Made by a program: the position numbers and the translations under genes. DNA of 34,730 bases, taken from the NCBI RefSeq assembly GCF_900111775.1, contig NZ_FOJJ01000013.1, positions 1 through 34,730 of the forward strand, read 5' to 3'. Positions 17,151 to 26,265 of the stretch are shown one piece after another. Numbering within the stretch: the first letter of the stretch is position 1; each line of letters begins with the position of its first letter. The stretch is from Desulfuromonas acetexigens (GTDB taxonomy: Bacteria; Desulfobacterota; Desulfuromonadia; Desulfuromonadales; Trichloromonadaceae). Under the pieces are notes generated by a model that had not been told where the DNA came from, searched no databases, and saw only the letters and a program-made list of their open reading frames with translations.

Positions 17151-17307
17151 GCGGGGAGCTCCTTTGAGCGGGGGCGGGGGCGATTCATGCCATGTCATCT
17201 TCGCCGATTCCTTGACCCAGGTCATTTTTGTGCAATTCTAACAGCAGTAGGATGCTGCAATTCCGCAGTGGTTGAGTCAAACCGATTAAATGACAAGGAG
17301 GAAAAAC

Positions 17308-18831
17308 ATGAAGCATCGCACTATCATTCCGGTCGTCGCGACGCTGCTGCTGGCGCTGCTGGCCGCCGGCTGCACCAAGCGCGACGAAGCCAAGACAGCC
17401 GCTCCGGCTGCGACCGAAACCCAGGTGGCCGCAACCCCGGCCGAACCGGCCCCCAAGGTCGCCCCTTCGCCACAACTGGTGGTGGAGAATCTCGACCTCG
17501 CCGCCTGGAAGAAGGACCATCCCGCCCAATACCAGGGCTGGGAAGCGACCGCCGAGCCCAACCCGGTAGGTAAAAGCAAGTACAAGCGCGGCTTCGACAC
17601 CGACGGCATCATTTACGACAAGATCGACGAATATCCCTACCTGGCGGTGCTGCTCAACGGCATCGGCTACGGTTTCGAGTTTACCGAGCCGCGCGGCCAC
17701 GCCTACATGATCCAAGACCAGCTCCATGTCGATCCGGCCCGGGTCAAGGCGGGCGGCTCTTGCCTGAGCTGCAAGACCCCCTACGCCCAGGTTCTCCAGG
17801 AGACGTTGGGAGAGGATTACTTCAAGCAGTCCTTCGCCGAGGTGCGCGGCCGGATTCCCGAAGCCGATCAGCTGCAGGGCGTGGCCTGTGTCGACTGCCA
17901 CCGGAGCAGCGCCGATCCCGCCTTGCGGCTGGCCCGCGATTTCACCCTGGGTCAGGGGCTGAAGGCCATCGGCAAGGATCAGGCCGCCCTCACCGACCAG
18001 GACCTGCGCAGCCTGGTCTGCGCCCAGTGTCATGTAACCTACAGTATGACCAAGGATGCCGAAATGAAAACCACCGGCGTGATCTTTCCCTGGCAGGGAA
18101 GCAGCTGGGGGGGCATCAGCATCGAAAATATCATCGCCCAGCTCCGCTCTGACCCGGCTTACGCCGAATGGACCCAGACCGTGACCGGGTTCAAGCTCGG
18201 CATCGTCCGTCACGCCGAATTCGAGGTTTTCAGCAAGGGCAGCCCCCACTGGGAAGCCGGAGTCGCCTGCGCCGATTGCCACATGCCTGCCGAGGAGCGG
18301 GACGGCAAGACCGTCTCCGACCACCGCATCATGAGCCCGCTGAAAAACGATCTCAAGGCCTGCGCCCAGTGTCATGAGGAAAGTCCGGAAGAACTGCGCG
18401 CCAAGGTCATCGCCATTCAGGACGAAGCCGCCTCCCGGTTGATCCGCGCCGGCTACGCCACGGCCGGGGTGGCCAAGCTCTTCGAACGGGCCAACGCGGC
18501 CCAGGCCGAGGGCAAGACCCTCGACGCAGCCCTCTACGCCCAGGCCCGTACGGCCTACGAAGACGCCCTCTACCGGGTGCTTTACATCCAGAACGAGAAT
18601 TCCACCGGCTTCCACAACCCGGAAGAAGTGCTGCGCATTCTCAAGGATGCCAAGACCTTCCACGAGCAGGCGGATTCCCTGCTGCGCCAAGCCATGGCCC
18701 AGGCCGGGATCGAAGCGCCGGCGGTGGTCGATCTCGAACTGGACAAGTACCTTAACAACCGGGGAACGAAAAAAATCATGCACCGCCCCGAATGGGTCAT
18801 TGTCGACCCCCTGCCGGAACGGCAGGAGTGA
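17308..18831 (+). CDS. nrfA: Ammonia-forming pentaheme cytochrome c nitrite reductase
   Basis: Reduces nitrite to ammonium with six electrons in the periplasm. ATG 17308 follows AAGGAGG. The leader ends in a lipobox (LLAAGC, Cys22), so the enzyme is probably lipid-anchored. Five heme sites are visible: the catalytic CLSCK (152-156) and four CxxCH at 194, 238, 321 and 352. Catalytic residues by alignment are R129, Y245 and H302. The usual calcium ligands are changed: the residue before Y245 is Thr rather than Glu, and the K-x-Q-H motif reads I-V-R-H (299-302). An Arg in that place is the feature of the calcium-free Geobacter lovleyi enzyme. No nrfH follows; the next gene is a DUF6448 protein. 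The electron donor is therefore unknown. It is divergent from the HPP gene. Confidence 0.96.
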   Translation: MKHRTIIPVVATLLLALLAAGCTKRDEAKTAAPAATETQVAATPAEPAPKVAPSPQLVVENLDLAAWKKDHPAQYQGWEATAEPNPVGKSKYKRGFDTDGIIYDKIDEYPYLAVLLNGIGYGFEFTEPRGHAYMIQDQLHVDPARVKAGGSCLSCKTPYAQVLQETLGEDYFKQSFAEVRGRIPEADQLQGVACVDCHRSSADPALRLARDFTLGQGLKAIGKDQAALTDQDLRSLVCAQCHVTYSMTKDAEMKTTGVIFPWQGSSWGGISIENIIAQLRSDPAYAEWTQTVTGFKLGIVRHAEFEVFSKGSPHWEAGVACADCHMPAEERDGKTVSDHRIMSPLKNDLKACAQCHEESPEELRAKVIAIQDEAASRLIRAGYATAGVAKLFERANAAQAEGKTLDAALYAQARTAYEDALYRVLYIQNENSTGFHNPEEVLRILKDAKTFHEQADSLLRQAMAQAGIEAPAVVDLELDKYLNNRGTKKIMHRPEWVIVDPLPERQE

Positions 18832-18845
18832 TCCGCAACTTAAAA

Positions 18846-18868
18846 GCCGGCGGCGTGATGCCGCCGGC
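18846..18868 (+). other. Stem-loop between nrfA and the DUF6448 gene
   Basis: GCCGGCGGC and its exact complement form a 9-bp GC stem with a 5-base loop, 15 bp after the nrfA stop. There is no T run and a strong AAGGAGG follows. It more likely stabilises the nrfA message or damps downstream expression than ends transcription. Confidence 0.5.
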
Positions 18869-18890
18869 CCCTTGACCAAGGAGGTCGACG

Positions 18891-19514
18891 ATGAAGATAC
18901 CTTTTCGTAAATCGCTGGTGACACTGGGATTGTTCCTGATTCTGGGGATGGCGCTGGCGCCTGGTCGGGCTGCCGCCCACTGCGATGCCTACGATGGTCC
19001 GGTGATCGTCGCGGCGCGGGCCGCGCTCGAACAGGCGGAGGTGACGCCACTGCTCAAATGGGTCAAGGCCGAGGCCGAAGGGGAAATTCGCGAAGCCTTC
19101 GCCCAGACCCTGAAGGTGCGCGGGCTCGGCGAAGAGGCGCGGGAGCTGGCCGACCGCTACTTTTTCGAGACCCTGGTGCGCCTCCATCGTGCCGGCGAGG
19201 GCGCCCCCTACACCGGCCTCAAACCCGCCGGCCAGATCGCCCCGGTGGTCGCCAAGGCCGATCAGGCCCTGGCCCAGGGGAATATCGACGCCCTGGTCAA
19301 GGCGATTCTCCAGCACACCGAAGAGGGCATCCGCGAGCATTTCACCCACGCCCTGGAGACCGCCAAGCATGCCGACGAAAGTGTCGCCGCCGGGCGCGAG
19401 TACGTCGCGGCCTACGTGACCTATGTCCATTACGTGGAAGGAATCGCCCAGGTGGTGCACGGCGCGCCCCATCACGGCGAAGCCGCCGCACCGGCCACCG
19501 GACACGGCCACTGA
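18891..19514 (+). CDS. DUF6448 family exported protein
   Basis: A 207-residue protein with a clear signal peptide (hydrophobic LVTLGLFLILGMALAPG, cleavage after AAA near residue 26). The mature start is HCDAYDGPVI, a pattern I associate with DUF6448. The rest is Ala-rich and helical with many His (HTEEGIREHF, VHYVEG, HGAPHH, GHGH at the end), so metal or heme interaction is possible but unproven. AAGGAGG precedes the ATG. It lies 59 bp after nrfA with no terminator between and is probably cotranscribed, suggesting a periplasmic role linked to nitrite reduction. Function of the family is unknown. Confidence 0.8.
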   Translation: MKIPFRKSLVTLGLFLILGMALAPGRAAAHCDAYDGPVIVAARAALEQAEVTPLLKWVKAEAEGEIREAFAQTLKVRGLGEEARELADRYFFETLVRLHRAGEGAPYTGLKPAGQIAPVVAKADQALAQGNIDALVKAILQHTEEGIREHFTHALETAKHADESVAAGREYVAAYVTYVHYVEGIAQVVHGAPHHGEAAAPATGHGH

Positions 19515-19544
19515 TCCACAAGATTCGGGTACGAATTTCGTCAT

Positions 19545-19594
19545 CCAAAACAAGAACGGGCCGCCTCGCAAGGGGCGGCCCGTTCTTGTTTTGG
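19545..19594. terminator. Bidirectional terminator with 21-bp perfect stem
   Basis: Arms 19545-19565 and 19574-19594 pair without mismatch around an 8-base loop. The outer part is A-rich on the left and T-rich on the right, so it can work as an intrinsic terminator on both strands. It serves the nrfA/DUF6448 transcript and the convergent hipB-like transcript. Confidence 0.85.
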
Positions 19595-19612
19595 TGATCC
19601 GTGGTTCAGGGG

Positions 19613-19708
19613 TCAGCGGCGCAGGTAGTCGTCGATTTCGCAGACCACCTCCCCGGCCGGATGGTGTTCATCATCCAGGGCTATCCAGACTTCAATACGG
19701 AAGATCAT
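19613..19708 (-). pseudogene. HipA-like N-terminal stub
   Basis: A 31-codon frame whose ATG overlaps the stop of the upstream regulator in an ATGA. It reads MIFRIEVWIALDD, then HHPAGEVV, then a stop just before the terminator. Translational coupling after a HipB-like regulator and the opening VW.ALDD..HPAG pattern resemble the start of HipA kinase toxins. The ~300-400 residues of the kinase are absent. It is best read as a remnant of a deleted toxin gene; a functional small peptide or chance frame cannot be excluded. Confidence 0.4.
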
Positions 19709-20013
19709 TTGCCGCCTCGGCGTGAAGCCCGTTGCCGTTTGGGTTGTTGCGAGCGCTGGTATTTTTCGAAAAGATTTTCTTTCGGCGCCAGCAGGTGTTC
19801 CAGGTCTTCGGCGTGATCGAGGAGATCCAGGGCGATGGCCCAGTGGCCGAGTTGTACCCGGTGGTCGCCGTTTTCCATTTTGCAGAGGGTGGGGATGCTC
19901 ACGCCGATGCGTCCGGCAAAAACCCGCTGCGTTTCGTTGCGCCGCAAGCGTTCGTCACGCAACCGTTCGCCCAGGGCTTTCAGGATTTCCGCGAGATTTT
20001 CGGGAACGATCAT
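19705..20013 (-). CDS. XRE-family regulator, HipB-like
   Basis: A 102-residue DNA-binding protein. The ATG at 20013 has GGTGTG upstream. A helix-turn-helix covers about residues 27-52 (ETQRVFAGRIGVSIPTLCKM), followed by ENGDHRVQLGHW and a Leu-rich helix. It ends in a basic tail (QPKRQRASRRGGK). The pattern after the HTH, with ALDLLDHAEDLEHLL, matches regulators paired with HipA toxins. The partner toxin appears reduced to a stub, so this would be an orphan antitoxin or regulator. The gene has its own AT-rich promoter and a dyad near the start of transcription that could be its operator. Confidence 0.8.
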   Translation of the reverse strand: MIVPENLAEILKALGERLRDERLRRNETQRVFAGRIGVSIPTLCKMENGDHRVQLGHWAIALDLLDHAEDLEHLLAPKENLFEKYQRSQQPKRQRASRRGGK

Positions 20014-20022
20014 GTCACACCT

Positions 20023-20036
20023 TATTGACAACAATA
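20023..20036. promoter_or_regulatory. Dyad at the start of the hipB-like transcript
   Basis: TATTG and CAATA flank a 4-base centre, just downstream of the predicted -10 and overlapping the likely transcription start. This is the place and size expected for autorepression by a small HTH dimer. Confidence 0.4.
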
Positions 20037-20042
20037 GTTTAT

Positions 20043-20071
20043 ATTATGCGTCTTAAAGGCATTTTATGCAA
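20043..20071 (-). promoter_or_regulatory. Promoter of the hipB-like gene
   Basis: On the minus strand TTGCAT (20071-20066) and CATAAT (20048-20043) are 17 bp apart in AT-rich DNA. The remainder of 20072-20205 has only a direct repeat of CCGGCGCAC (near 20120 and 20185) and a bulged stem, with no gene. Confidence 0.5.
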
Positions 20072-20205
20072 AATAAAATTTGTATTGATTTTTTGCACGG
20101 CAACAGCAACATAGAGATACCGGCGCACCGAGAGAACACTTTTCCATCCGGTGGAATCCGTCTTTTAGCTCTCTGTTCTCGGAGTCCGGCGCACTTTTCC
20201 GGGAG

Positions 20206-22647
20206 TTATTCCCCTCGCAGCAGGCGGGTGAAATCGTCGGCGGGGATCGGTTTGCTGAAGAAAAAGCCCTGGTAGGAATCGCAGCCGCAGCCAACGAGGA
20301 AGTCGAGCTGTTCGCGGGTTTCCACGCCTTCGGCGACGGCGGCGATGCGCAGGTTGTGGGCAATATCGACGATGCTGTTGACGACCGAGGCGCCGCTGGG
20401 GTCGATGACGACGTCGCGGATGAAGGAGCGGTCGATCTTCAGGCTGTCGACGGGGAAGCGGCGCAGGTAGTTGAGGCTCGAATAGCCGGTGCCGAAATCG
20501 TCGAGACTGAGTGAAATCCCTAGATCCTTGAGCCCTTGCATGGTCTGTTTGGCGCCGACCGGGTCATCCATGACCATGCTTTCGGTCAGTTCCAGTTCCA
20601 GTCGGTCGGCAGCCAGGCCGGTCTGGTACAGGGTCTTGCGCACCTGCTGGGGAAGATCCCCCTTGCGGAACTGGCGGGCCGAAAGGTTGACCGCCATACG
20701 CAGCTCTGGCAAGCCGGCCTTCTGCCAGGCGATCGCCTGCCGGCAGGCCTCGTCCAGCACCCAGGCGCCGATGGGGGTGATCAGGCCGGTTTCTTCGGCC
20801 AAGGGGATGAAATCGTCGGGGGAAATCATCCCCTTCTGCGGATGGAGCCAGCGCAGCAGCGCCTCGCAGCCGATCACCCGACCGCTGGCAAGATCGACCT
20901 GGGGCTGGTAGTGCAGGCAAAATTCCCGGCGTTCCAGAGCGTTGCGCAGACCGCCTTCCAGTTCCAGGGTCGCCAGCACCTTCTGGTTCATTTCGGTGGC
21001 GTAGTAAGAAAAGGTGCTGCTTTCCCGCTTCGACTGATACATGGCGGTGTCGGCGTTGCGGATCAGGGTGGCGACATCGAGGCCGTCGCGGGGGTAGAGG
21101 CTGATGCCGAGGCTGGCGGTGAGGGTGATTTCCCGCCCGTCGAGACGGTAGGGTTCGGCGAGCTGGCGCAGGATTTTGTTGGCGACCAGTCCCGCATCCT
21201 TGGTCCCCGCCAGTTCGGTAAGGAGCAGGACGAACTCGTCTCCGCCGAGGCGGGCTACGGTGTCCGCCTCGCGCACCGACTCCGCCAGTCGTCGCGCCAC
21301 CTCGCAAAGTAGCCGGTCGCCGAAATCGTGGCCGAGGCTGTCGTTGATAAATTTAAAGCGATCGAGGTCGAGCAGCAGCACCGCCACCTGGCGTTCGGAG
21401 CGCTGCGCGTAGTGGATGGATTGTTCCAGGCGGTCGGAAAGGAGCGCCCGGTTGGCCAGGCCGGTCAGTTCGTCGTGGGTGGAGAGGTATTCGAGCTGCG
21501 CCTCGTAATCCTTGCGGTCGGAGATGTCCTCCTTGACCGCGACGAAGTGGGTGATGGCGCCGTCTGCGCCGAGTACCGGCGAGATCGACGCTAGCTCCCA
21601 GAAGCGGCTGCCGTTCTTGCGCCGGCTGCGAATCTCACCGTGCCACTCCTCACCGGAAGTGAGCCGATCGAGCAGGTCGCGATAAGCCTCCTCGGACATC
21701 CCCTCGGATTTGAGCAGGCTGGGGGTGCGGGCCTGGGCTTCTTCCAGGGTGTAGCCGGTGACGCGGGTGAATTTTGGGTTGACGTATTCCACGGTCCCGG
21801 CTGGGTCGGTGATGAGGACGGCGGCGGGACTCTGCTCCACGGCCAGGCTCAGTTTGCGCAACTCCTCCTCGGCAAGCTTGCGCTCGGTGATGTCGGTGGC
21901 GATCTCCATGCGCACCCAGCGCCCGTCGCTCCAGCGGATCGCCTGATCGCGGCATTCGTACCAGCGGCCGTCGCGGGTATTCTGAAACTCCCAGACCACG
22001 TTTTGCCCCGGCTTTTCGCTTCTGGGAAGTAGCTGATCGTTGGTACAGAAGGGGCAGGGGCCGGTCTGGTTCGTCTGCAGGGATTGCCAGCAGGTCTGTC
22101 CGGTGATGTCTCCCCAGATGGCGCGACCGTAGGCGTTGATGAAGAGGATTTCAAAGGTTTCGGGATCGGCGACGTAGATCAGCGAAGGGATGCTGTCCAT
22201 GACAGCGGTCAGGCGCTCGCTGGTATCCCGAAGCTCCACTTCCATCCGTTCCCGATCCCGGCGTAAACGCCATTCCCGCAGCGCCCGGGCCGTCGTTTGC
22301 GGCATGGTCGCGAAGGTTTCCGGAGATTTCACCAGGTAGTCGATGGCCCCTGCCTTCATCGCTTCCACCGCCCGCGTTTCGTCGCCGTGGGCGGTCATGA
22401 TCATCACCGGGAAAGGTTGGTCCACTCTTCCGTTGGAAAGGGCCTCGGTGGCCCGCCCGTCCGGCAGGTTGAGATCCATCAGTACGATGTCGGGGGAATC
22501 AAGAGCGATGGCCTGCCGATATTCGGCCAGGCTCCCTGCTCTAAGGATGCGTGTGTCGGGGGAAATTCGCGCAAAAGCCCGGGCAATGGCTTCGATGTGA
22601 GCCGTGTCGTCTTCGACAATCAGAACCTGTGACAGATCGACAGGCAT
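20206..22647 (-). CDS. REC-PAS-PAS-GGDEF-EAL cyclic di-GMP enzyme
   Basis: An 813-residue soluble protein that could make and break cyclic di-GMP. The N-terminal receiver has phosphoacceptor D58 (LMDLNLPDG) and the lysine in DYLVKSPE. Two PAS domains follow (about 165-285 and 290-415). The GGDEF site is at 468-472 with an RxxD inhibitory site (READ). The EAL domain (motif at 595-597) keeps [10 protein letters not shown] and AEGVET, so both catalytic sites look intact. The first PAS carries three cysteines (TCWQ and CPFC), a possible metal or redox site. ATG 22647 has GAGGG upstream; an earlier ATG at 22713 adds 22 unconvincing residues. The receiver-linker is nearly the same as in the REC-PAS-kinase at 28512-30029. 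Which kinase phosphorylates it is unknown; the clustered kinases are candidates. Confidence 0.93.
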   Translation of the reverse strand: MPVDLSQVLIVEDDTAHIEAIARAFARISPDTRILRAGSLAEYRQAIALDSPDIVLMDLNLPDGRATEALSNGRVDQPFPVMIMTAHGDETRAVEAMKAGAIDYLVKSPETFATMPQTTARALREWRLRRDRERMEVELRDTSERLTAVMDSIPSLIYVADPETFEILFINAYGRAIWGDITGQTCWQSLQTNQTGPCPFCTNDQLLPRSEKPGQNVVWEFQNTRDGRWYECRDQAIRWSDGRWVRMEIATDITERKLAEEELRKLSLAVEQSPAAVLITDPAGTVEYVNPKFTRVTGYTLEEAQARTPSLLKSEGMSEEAYRDLLDRLTSGEEWHGEIRSRRKNGSRFWELASISPVLGADGAITHFVAVKEDISDRKDYEAQLEYLSTHDELTGLANRALLSDRLEQSIHYAQRSERQVAVLLLDLDRFKFINDSLGHDFGDRLLCEVARRLAESVREADTVARLGGDEFVLLLTELAGTKDAGLVANKILRQLAEPYRLDGREITLTASLGISLYPRDGLDVATLIRNADTAMYQSKRESSTFSYYATEMNQKVLATLELEGGLRNALERREFCLHYQPQVDLASGRVIGCEALLRWLHPQKGMISPDDFIPLAEETGLITPIGAWVLDEACRQAIAWQKAGLPELRMAVNLSARQFRKGDLPQQVRKTLYQTGLAADRLELELTESMVMDDPVGAKQTMQGLKDLGISLSLDDFGTGYSSLNYLRRFPVDSLKIDRSFIRDVVIDPSGASVVNSIVDIAHNLRIAAVAEGVETREQLDFLVGCGCDSYQGFFFSKPIPADDFTRLLRGE

Positions 22648-22734
22648 GGGCGGAACCCTCTCTCTCAAATGGAGATTGTATGTCGCAGCGTGTTTGGGGA
22701 AGAGATCGTTCACGACGAGCTTTGCAAGTTTACC

Positions 22735-22763
22735 AATTTAATCTGTCACGGCCAACTCTGCAA
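22735..22763 (-). promoter_or_regulatory. Candidate promoter of the REC-GGDEF-EAL gene
   Basis: On the minus strand TTGCAG (22763-22758) and TAAATT (22740-22735) with 17 bp between, about 90 bp before the ATG at 22647. It would let this gene be expressed apart from cheR. Confidence 0.4.
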
Positions 22764-22803
22764 AAGCGCATTCTTGAGAAAATCGTCGAAATAAGGCAGG
22801 GGG

Positions 22804-23643
22804 TCATGGCAGGGGTTTCCGATAGACGGTCGGCGCCACCTGCTTGACCGGCACGTCGCAGCCGTGCAGCGATTCCGAATGGCCGAGAAAAAGGTAGCCG
22901 CCCGGTCGCAGGTGGCGGCAGAACTTGCGTACCAGCTGTTCCTGGGTTTCCCGGTCGAAGTAGATGATGACGTTGCGGCAGAAGATGACATCCTGCATTT
23001 CATCCAGCCCGAAGGCGTCATCCATGAAGTTGAGGCGGCCAAAGGACACCATTTCCCGCGGCTCCGGGGCGATGCGCACGACAGGATTGCTGGGGTTTTT
23101 GCTTTTCAACAGATATTTGCGACGCAGCAACGGCGGAATCGGAGCGATGCGATCCAGATGATAGACGGCGCGCCGTGCCATATCGAGCACCCGGTCGGAA
23201 ATGTCCGTGGCGAGGATCTGGGGGCGGGGGCAACGCCCCGGATGCTGTTCGCGGAATTCGCTCAGGACCATGGAGAGGGTGTAGGGTTCCTCGCCGGAAG
23301 AGCAACCGGCGCTCCAGATTTTCAGCTTGCCGCGCTCGGCGGTGCCGATTTTCAGGAGTTCGGGGATGGCGGTCTGGGTGAGGTAAGTGAAATGGTTCGG
23401 TTCGCGGAAGAAATCGGTCTTGTTGGTGGTCACCGCGTTGGTCAGATGCACCATCTCCTCAGCCAGACCCTGGTCGCTGAACAGATAGTCGCAATAGGCG
23501 CCGTAGCTGTCGAGTTTGAGGGCGCGTAACCGTTTGGCCAAGCGACTTTCGAGCATGGTCGTCTTGCTCGACGGCATCTTGATCCCCAGTTCGCCGTAGA
23601 TGAATCCGCTCAGGCGGGTGAAGTCTCTGGGCTGCAGGTTCAT
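22804..23643 (-). CDS. cheR: CheR chemotaxis protein methyltransferase
   Basis: A 279-residue S-adenosylmethionine-dependent methylase that modifies glutamates of chemoreceptors. The N-terminal helical domain (about 1-80) is followed by the methylase fold with GCSSGEEPYTL (from residue 113), ILATDIS and IFCRNVIIYFD. The start at 23643 has GAGGG four bases upstream; the frame continues upstream into the palindromic repeat, which is unlikely to be coding. It lies directly after the MCP gene on the same strand, separated only by a 28-bp palindrome, so the neighbouring receptor is the expected substrate. No VxRLT-type tail or TPR extension is seen. Confidence 0.94.
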   Translation of the reverse strand: MNLQPRDFTRLSGFIYGELGIKMPSSKTTMLESRLAKRLRALKLDSYGAYCDYLFSDQGLAEEMVHLTNAVTTNKTDFFREPNHFTYLTQTAIPELLKIGTAERGKLKIWSAGCSSGEEPYTLSMVLSEFREQHPGRCPRPQILATDISDRVLDMARRAVYHLDRIAPIPPLLRRKYLLKSKNPSNPVVRIAPEPREMVSFGRLNFMDDAFGLDEMQDVIFCRNVIIYFDRETQEQLVRKFCRHLRPGGYLFLGHSESLHGCDVPVKQVAPTVYRKPLP

Positions 23644-23664
23644 GGTTCCCTCGATGGTTGGACC

Positions 23665-23692
23665 GTAGGGGCGCAGCATGCTGCGCCCCTAC
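23665..23692. repeat. Palindromic repeat copy 1 (28 bp, perfect)
   Basis: The core GGGCGCAGCATGCTGCGCCC extends to a perfect 28-bp palindrome flanked by GTAG and CTAC. It fills the gap between the MCP stop and the cheR ribosome site. Two more copies are at 26739-26758 and 26786-26805. It could form a hairpin in the mRNA between mcp and cheR. Confidence 0.85.
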
Positions 23693-23707
23693 AACCACTT
23701 GTTCCTA

Positions 23708-25705
23708 TCAGAACTGCTCGAATTCCTCATCGAGCTTGTCCTTGCCTTTGCCCATGTCGAGCATCAGGCCGCCTCCCGCACCTTTGGCCGGTGCGCTTCT
23801 TTTTCCGGAAACGTGGGCAATGGCAGCGGAGTTGCCCTTTTTCGCGGCGACGGGTTTACGCGTCATGCCCGAGGTGCGGCTATCGACCTTGAAGAAGGCG
23901 ATGGTATCTTGCAGCTGCTCGGCCTGGCTGGAGAGTTCTTCGGAGGTCGAAGCCATCTCCTCGGAGGCCGAGGCGTTCTGCTGGATGACTTGGTCGAGCT
24001 GCTGGATCGCCTGGTTCACCTGCTCGGCGCCGGTGTCCTGCTCCTTGCTGGCGGCGGAAATTTCCTGGACCAGTTCGGCGGTGCGCTGGATGTCCGGCAC
24101 CATACGTGCCAGCATCTCTCCGGCCTTCTCGGCGATATCGACGCTGCGCCCGGAAAGCTCGCCGATTTCACCGGCGGCGTTCTGGCTGCGCTCCGCCAAT
24201 TTCCGTACTTCGGCGGCGACGACGGCGAAGCCCTTGCCGTGCTCCCCGGCCCGCGCCGCCTCGATGGCGGCATTCAGGGCGAGCAGGTTGGTCTGGCGGG
24301 CGATCTCTTCGATGATGTTGATCTTCTCGGCGATCTGCTTCATCGCCCCGACCGTTTCGGTCACTGCTTTGCCCCCCTCCTCGGCGTCCTGGGCGCTCTT
24401 GATGGCGATCTTCTCGGTCTGCAGGGCGTTGTCGGCGTTCTGGCGGATGTTTGCCGCCATCTGCTCCATCGAACTGCTCGCCTCTTCGGCGGCGGCGGCC
24501 TGCTCGGTGGAACCCTGGCTCATTTCCTCGGAGGAGGCGGAAAGCTCCTGACTGCCCGAGGCGACATTATCGGCGGCGGTCTGGACATTGGCGACAACGT
24601 CTTTCAGCTTGTCGACCATGGTGTTGAGGGCGGCGGCCAATTGCCCGATTTCGTCTTTCTGATCGATCTCAAGTTTCTGGCGCAGATCGCCGTCGGCAAC
24701 CAACTGGGCAAACTCGACCCCCTTGGTGACAGGTCGGGTGATGGCCCGGGTAATGATCAGGGCCACCAGAAAGCCGATAATGGTGGCCACCGAAGCGCCG
24801 CCGAGGATCAGGCCGTCCGCGGTTGTGATTTCGGCGGCCATTTTGCCTTTCTGTTCCTCGGTTGTTTGTTCACAAACCTTCTGGGTATCGCGGGCCGCCG
24901 CGATCATCTCCTGTTCGGCCGCCTTTTGGTGGTCGATGATCTGGCTGTAGCCCTCGCCCGCTTCCACGTACTTGCCGATGGCGGTGCCCATTTTGTCGGC
25001 CGCTTCCTGAATGGCGGGAATTTCTTGCCCGACAGCGCGCCATTTAGCGATGGCCGCCTCCATGGTCTTGGCCGCCGTCAGAAATTCCTGTTTCTTCTCC
25101 TCGTTCTTTTTCATGATGTAGTACACGGCCGCGAGGCGCAGATGCAGGAAGCCGGAGGAAACCTCTTCGTTGAACCCGTCGCTGATCTGTGTCCACTTGT
25201 AAAGCCCGGCCGCATCCCCCCGCGCGACCGCCTCGGCCTGGGCCGGCTTGATCAGGTTCTGACGCAGTTCCTTGGCGATTCCGTAAATCTCCTGGTTCAG
25301 GTCATACCAGATCTTGAATTTCTCCGCGGCCAGCCGGTCCTGTTCAAGGAATTTACCGAAGCCCTGCCCATAGCGATCGGCGGCCGCCAGCACCTCGTCC
25401 ATCCCCTTCCGGTCGGCCGGGTCGTTGAACATCTCCTTGGTGGCATTCGCGCGGGTCTTAATATCCTCGACGATGCTTTGAACCTTGTCGATATATTCCT
25501 GACCGCCGCGCAGCACGTAGTTCTTCTCATGGCGCCGGACCTCGAGGGCGGCCTTGTCAATTCCGGTCAGTTGCTCGACATTGCCGACGCGCTTGACCAC
25601 CGCGCCCAGGCTGTTCCAACCGACCAGGGCAACCAGTGCCGTAAGCAGCAGGACGAGAGTGAACGCGCCACCGATCTTTATGCCGATTCGCAGATTTTTA
25701 AACAT
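23708..25705 (-). CDS. Methyl-accepting chemotaxis protein
   Basis: A 665-residue chemoreceptor. TM1 covers about residues 10-30, then comes a ~265-residue all-helical periplasmic domain (a long four-helix or helical-bimodular type sensor). TM2 (about 297-320), HAMP and the cytoplasmic signalling domain follow. The hairpin tip has [20 protein letters not shown], the CheW/CheA contact region. No NWETF-type tail is present; the C-terminus is a basic then acidic tail ending DEEFEQF. AGGAG lies six bases before the ATG. It sits between cheW and cheR in one apparent operon, so it is the likely receptor of a dedicated pathway. The ligand is unknown. Confidence 0.94.
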   Translation of the reverse strand: MFKNLRIGIKIGGAFTLVLLLTALVALVGWNSLGAVVKRVGNVEQLTGIDKAALEVRRHEKNYVLRGGQEYIDKVQSIVEDIKTRANATKEMFNDPADRKGMDEVLAAADRYGQGFGKFLEQDRLAAEKFKIWYDLNQEIYGIAKELRQNLIKPAQAEAVARGDAAGLYKWTQISDGFNEEVSSGFLHLRLAAVYYIMKKNEEKKQEFLTAAKTMEAAIAKWRAVGQEIPAIQEAADKMGTAIGKYVEAGEGYSQIIDHQKAAEQEMIAAARDTQKVCEQTTEEQKGKMAAEITTADGLILGGASVATIIGFLVALIITRAITRPVTKGVEFAQLVADGDLRQKLEIDQKDEIGQLAAALNTMVDKLKDVVANVQTAADNVASGSQELSASSEEMSQGSTEQAAAAEEASSSMEQMAANIRQNADNALQTEKIAIKSAQDAEEGGKAVTETVGAMKQIAEKINIIEEIARQTNLLALNAAIEAARAGEHGKGFAVVAAEVRKLAERSQNAAGEIGELSGRSVDIAEKAGEMLARMVPDIQRTAELVQEISAASKEQDTGAEQVNQAIQQLDQVIQQNASASEEMASTSEELSSQAEQLQDTIAFFKVDSRTSGMTRKPVAAKKGNSAAIAHVSGKRSAPAKGAGGGLMLDMGKGKDKLDEEFEQF

Positions 25706-25773
25706 GAAAGACTCCTCTTCCCTGTTGATGTGAAGTGACTAATCCAAAGGGATTCAAGAACATGAGTGACGAT

Positions 25774-26265
25774 CTAGTGTGCGTTCGAACTGGTCATTTG
25801 CACCGTCGCCAGTTCTTCGCTGGAAAAGACCTTATCGATATCGAGAATGATGATGAACTGCTCGTCGCGCTTACCCATACCGCGAATGAACTCGGTGCGC
25901 AGTTTCGTGCCGATCTTCGGTGCCGGTTCGATCTGGTGCGGTTCCAGGTCAAGCACTTCCTGCACCGAGTCGGCCAGGGCGCCGAGGACCGTCGTTTCCC
26001 CTTCGAGATTGATTTCGACGATGATGATACAGGTGTTGACGGTCTTCTCTGTTTTCGCCATGCCGAACTTGAGGCGCATGTCGACGACCGGCACCACGCT
26101 CCCCCGCAGGTTGATGACCCCGCGCATGAAATCGGGGGTCTGGGGCACCTTGGTGACGCTGGTGTAGTCGAGCACCTCGCGCACCTTGTCGATGCCGAGG
26201 GCAAAAACCTCGTCGTCGAGTTTGAAGGTCAGGTACTGGTGATTCTCTTCCTGGTTCATGGTCAT
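25774..26265 (-). CDS. cheW: CheW chemotaxis coupling protein
   Basis: A 163-residue CheW: YLTFKLDDEVFALGIDKVREVL at the start (given here as its general pattern), then VPQTPDFMRGVINLRG, VVPVVDMRLKFG, LGALADSVQEVLDL and EFIRGMGKRD. It couples the receptor to the kinase CheA at the membrane. GGAGG lies upstream of two near ATGs (26265 and 26259). The first is taken because it overlaps the stop of the preceding small gene in an ATGA, which indicates translational coupling. No cheA is in the window, so the kinase must be encoded elsewhere. Confidence 0.94.
   Translation of the reverse strand: MTMNQEENHQYLTFKLDDEVFALGIDKVREVLDYTSVTKVPQTPDFMRGVINLRGSVVPVVDMRLKFGMAKTEKTVNTCIIIVEINLEGETTVLGALADSVQEVLDLEPHQIEPAPKIGTKLRTEFIRGMGKRDEQFIIILDIDKVFSSEELATVQMTSSNAH

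Noticed and set aside
17212-17239. Sigma-54-like (GG-N10-GC) and sigma-70-like (TTGACC...AATTCT) elements upstream of nrfA
   Set aside because: The -24 box reads AGGTCAT rather than TGGCAC and the -10 matches only half the consensus, so neither is good enough to call.
23678-25738. Long plus-strand frame opposite the MCP
   Set aside because: It is the complement of heptad-rich MCP codons; no independent ribosome site or domain.
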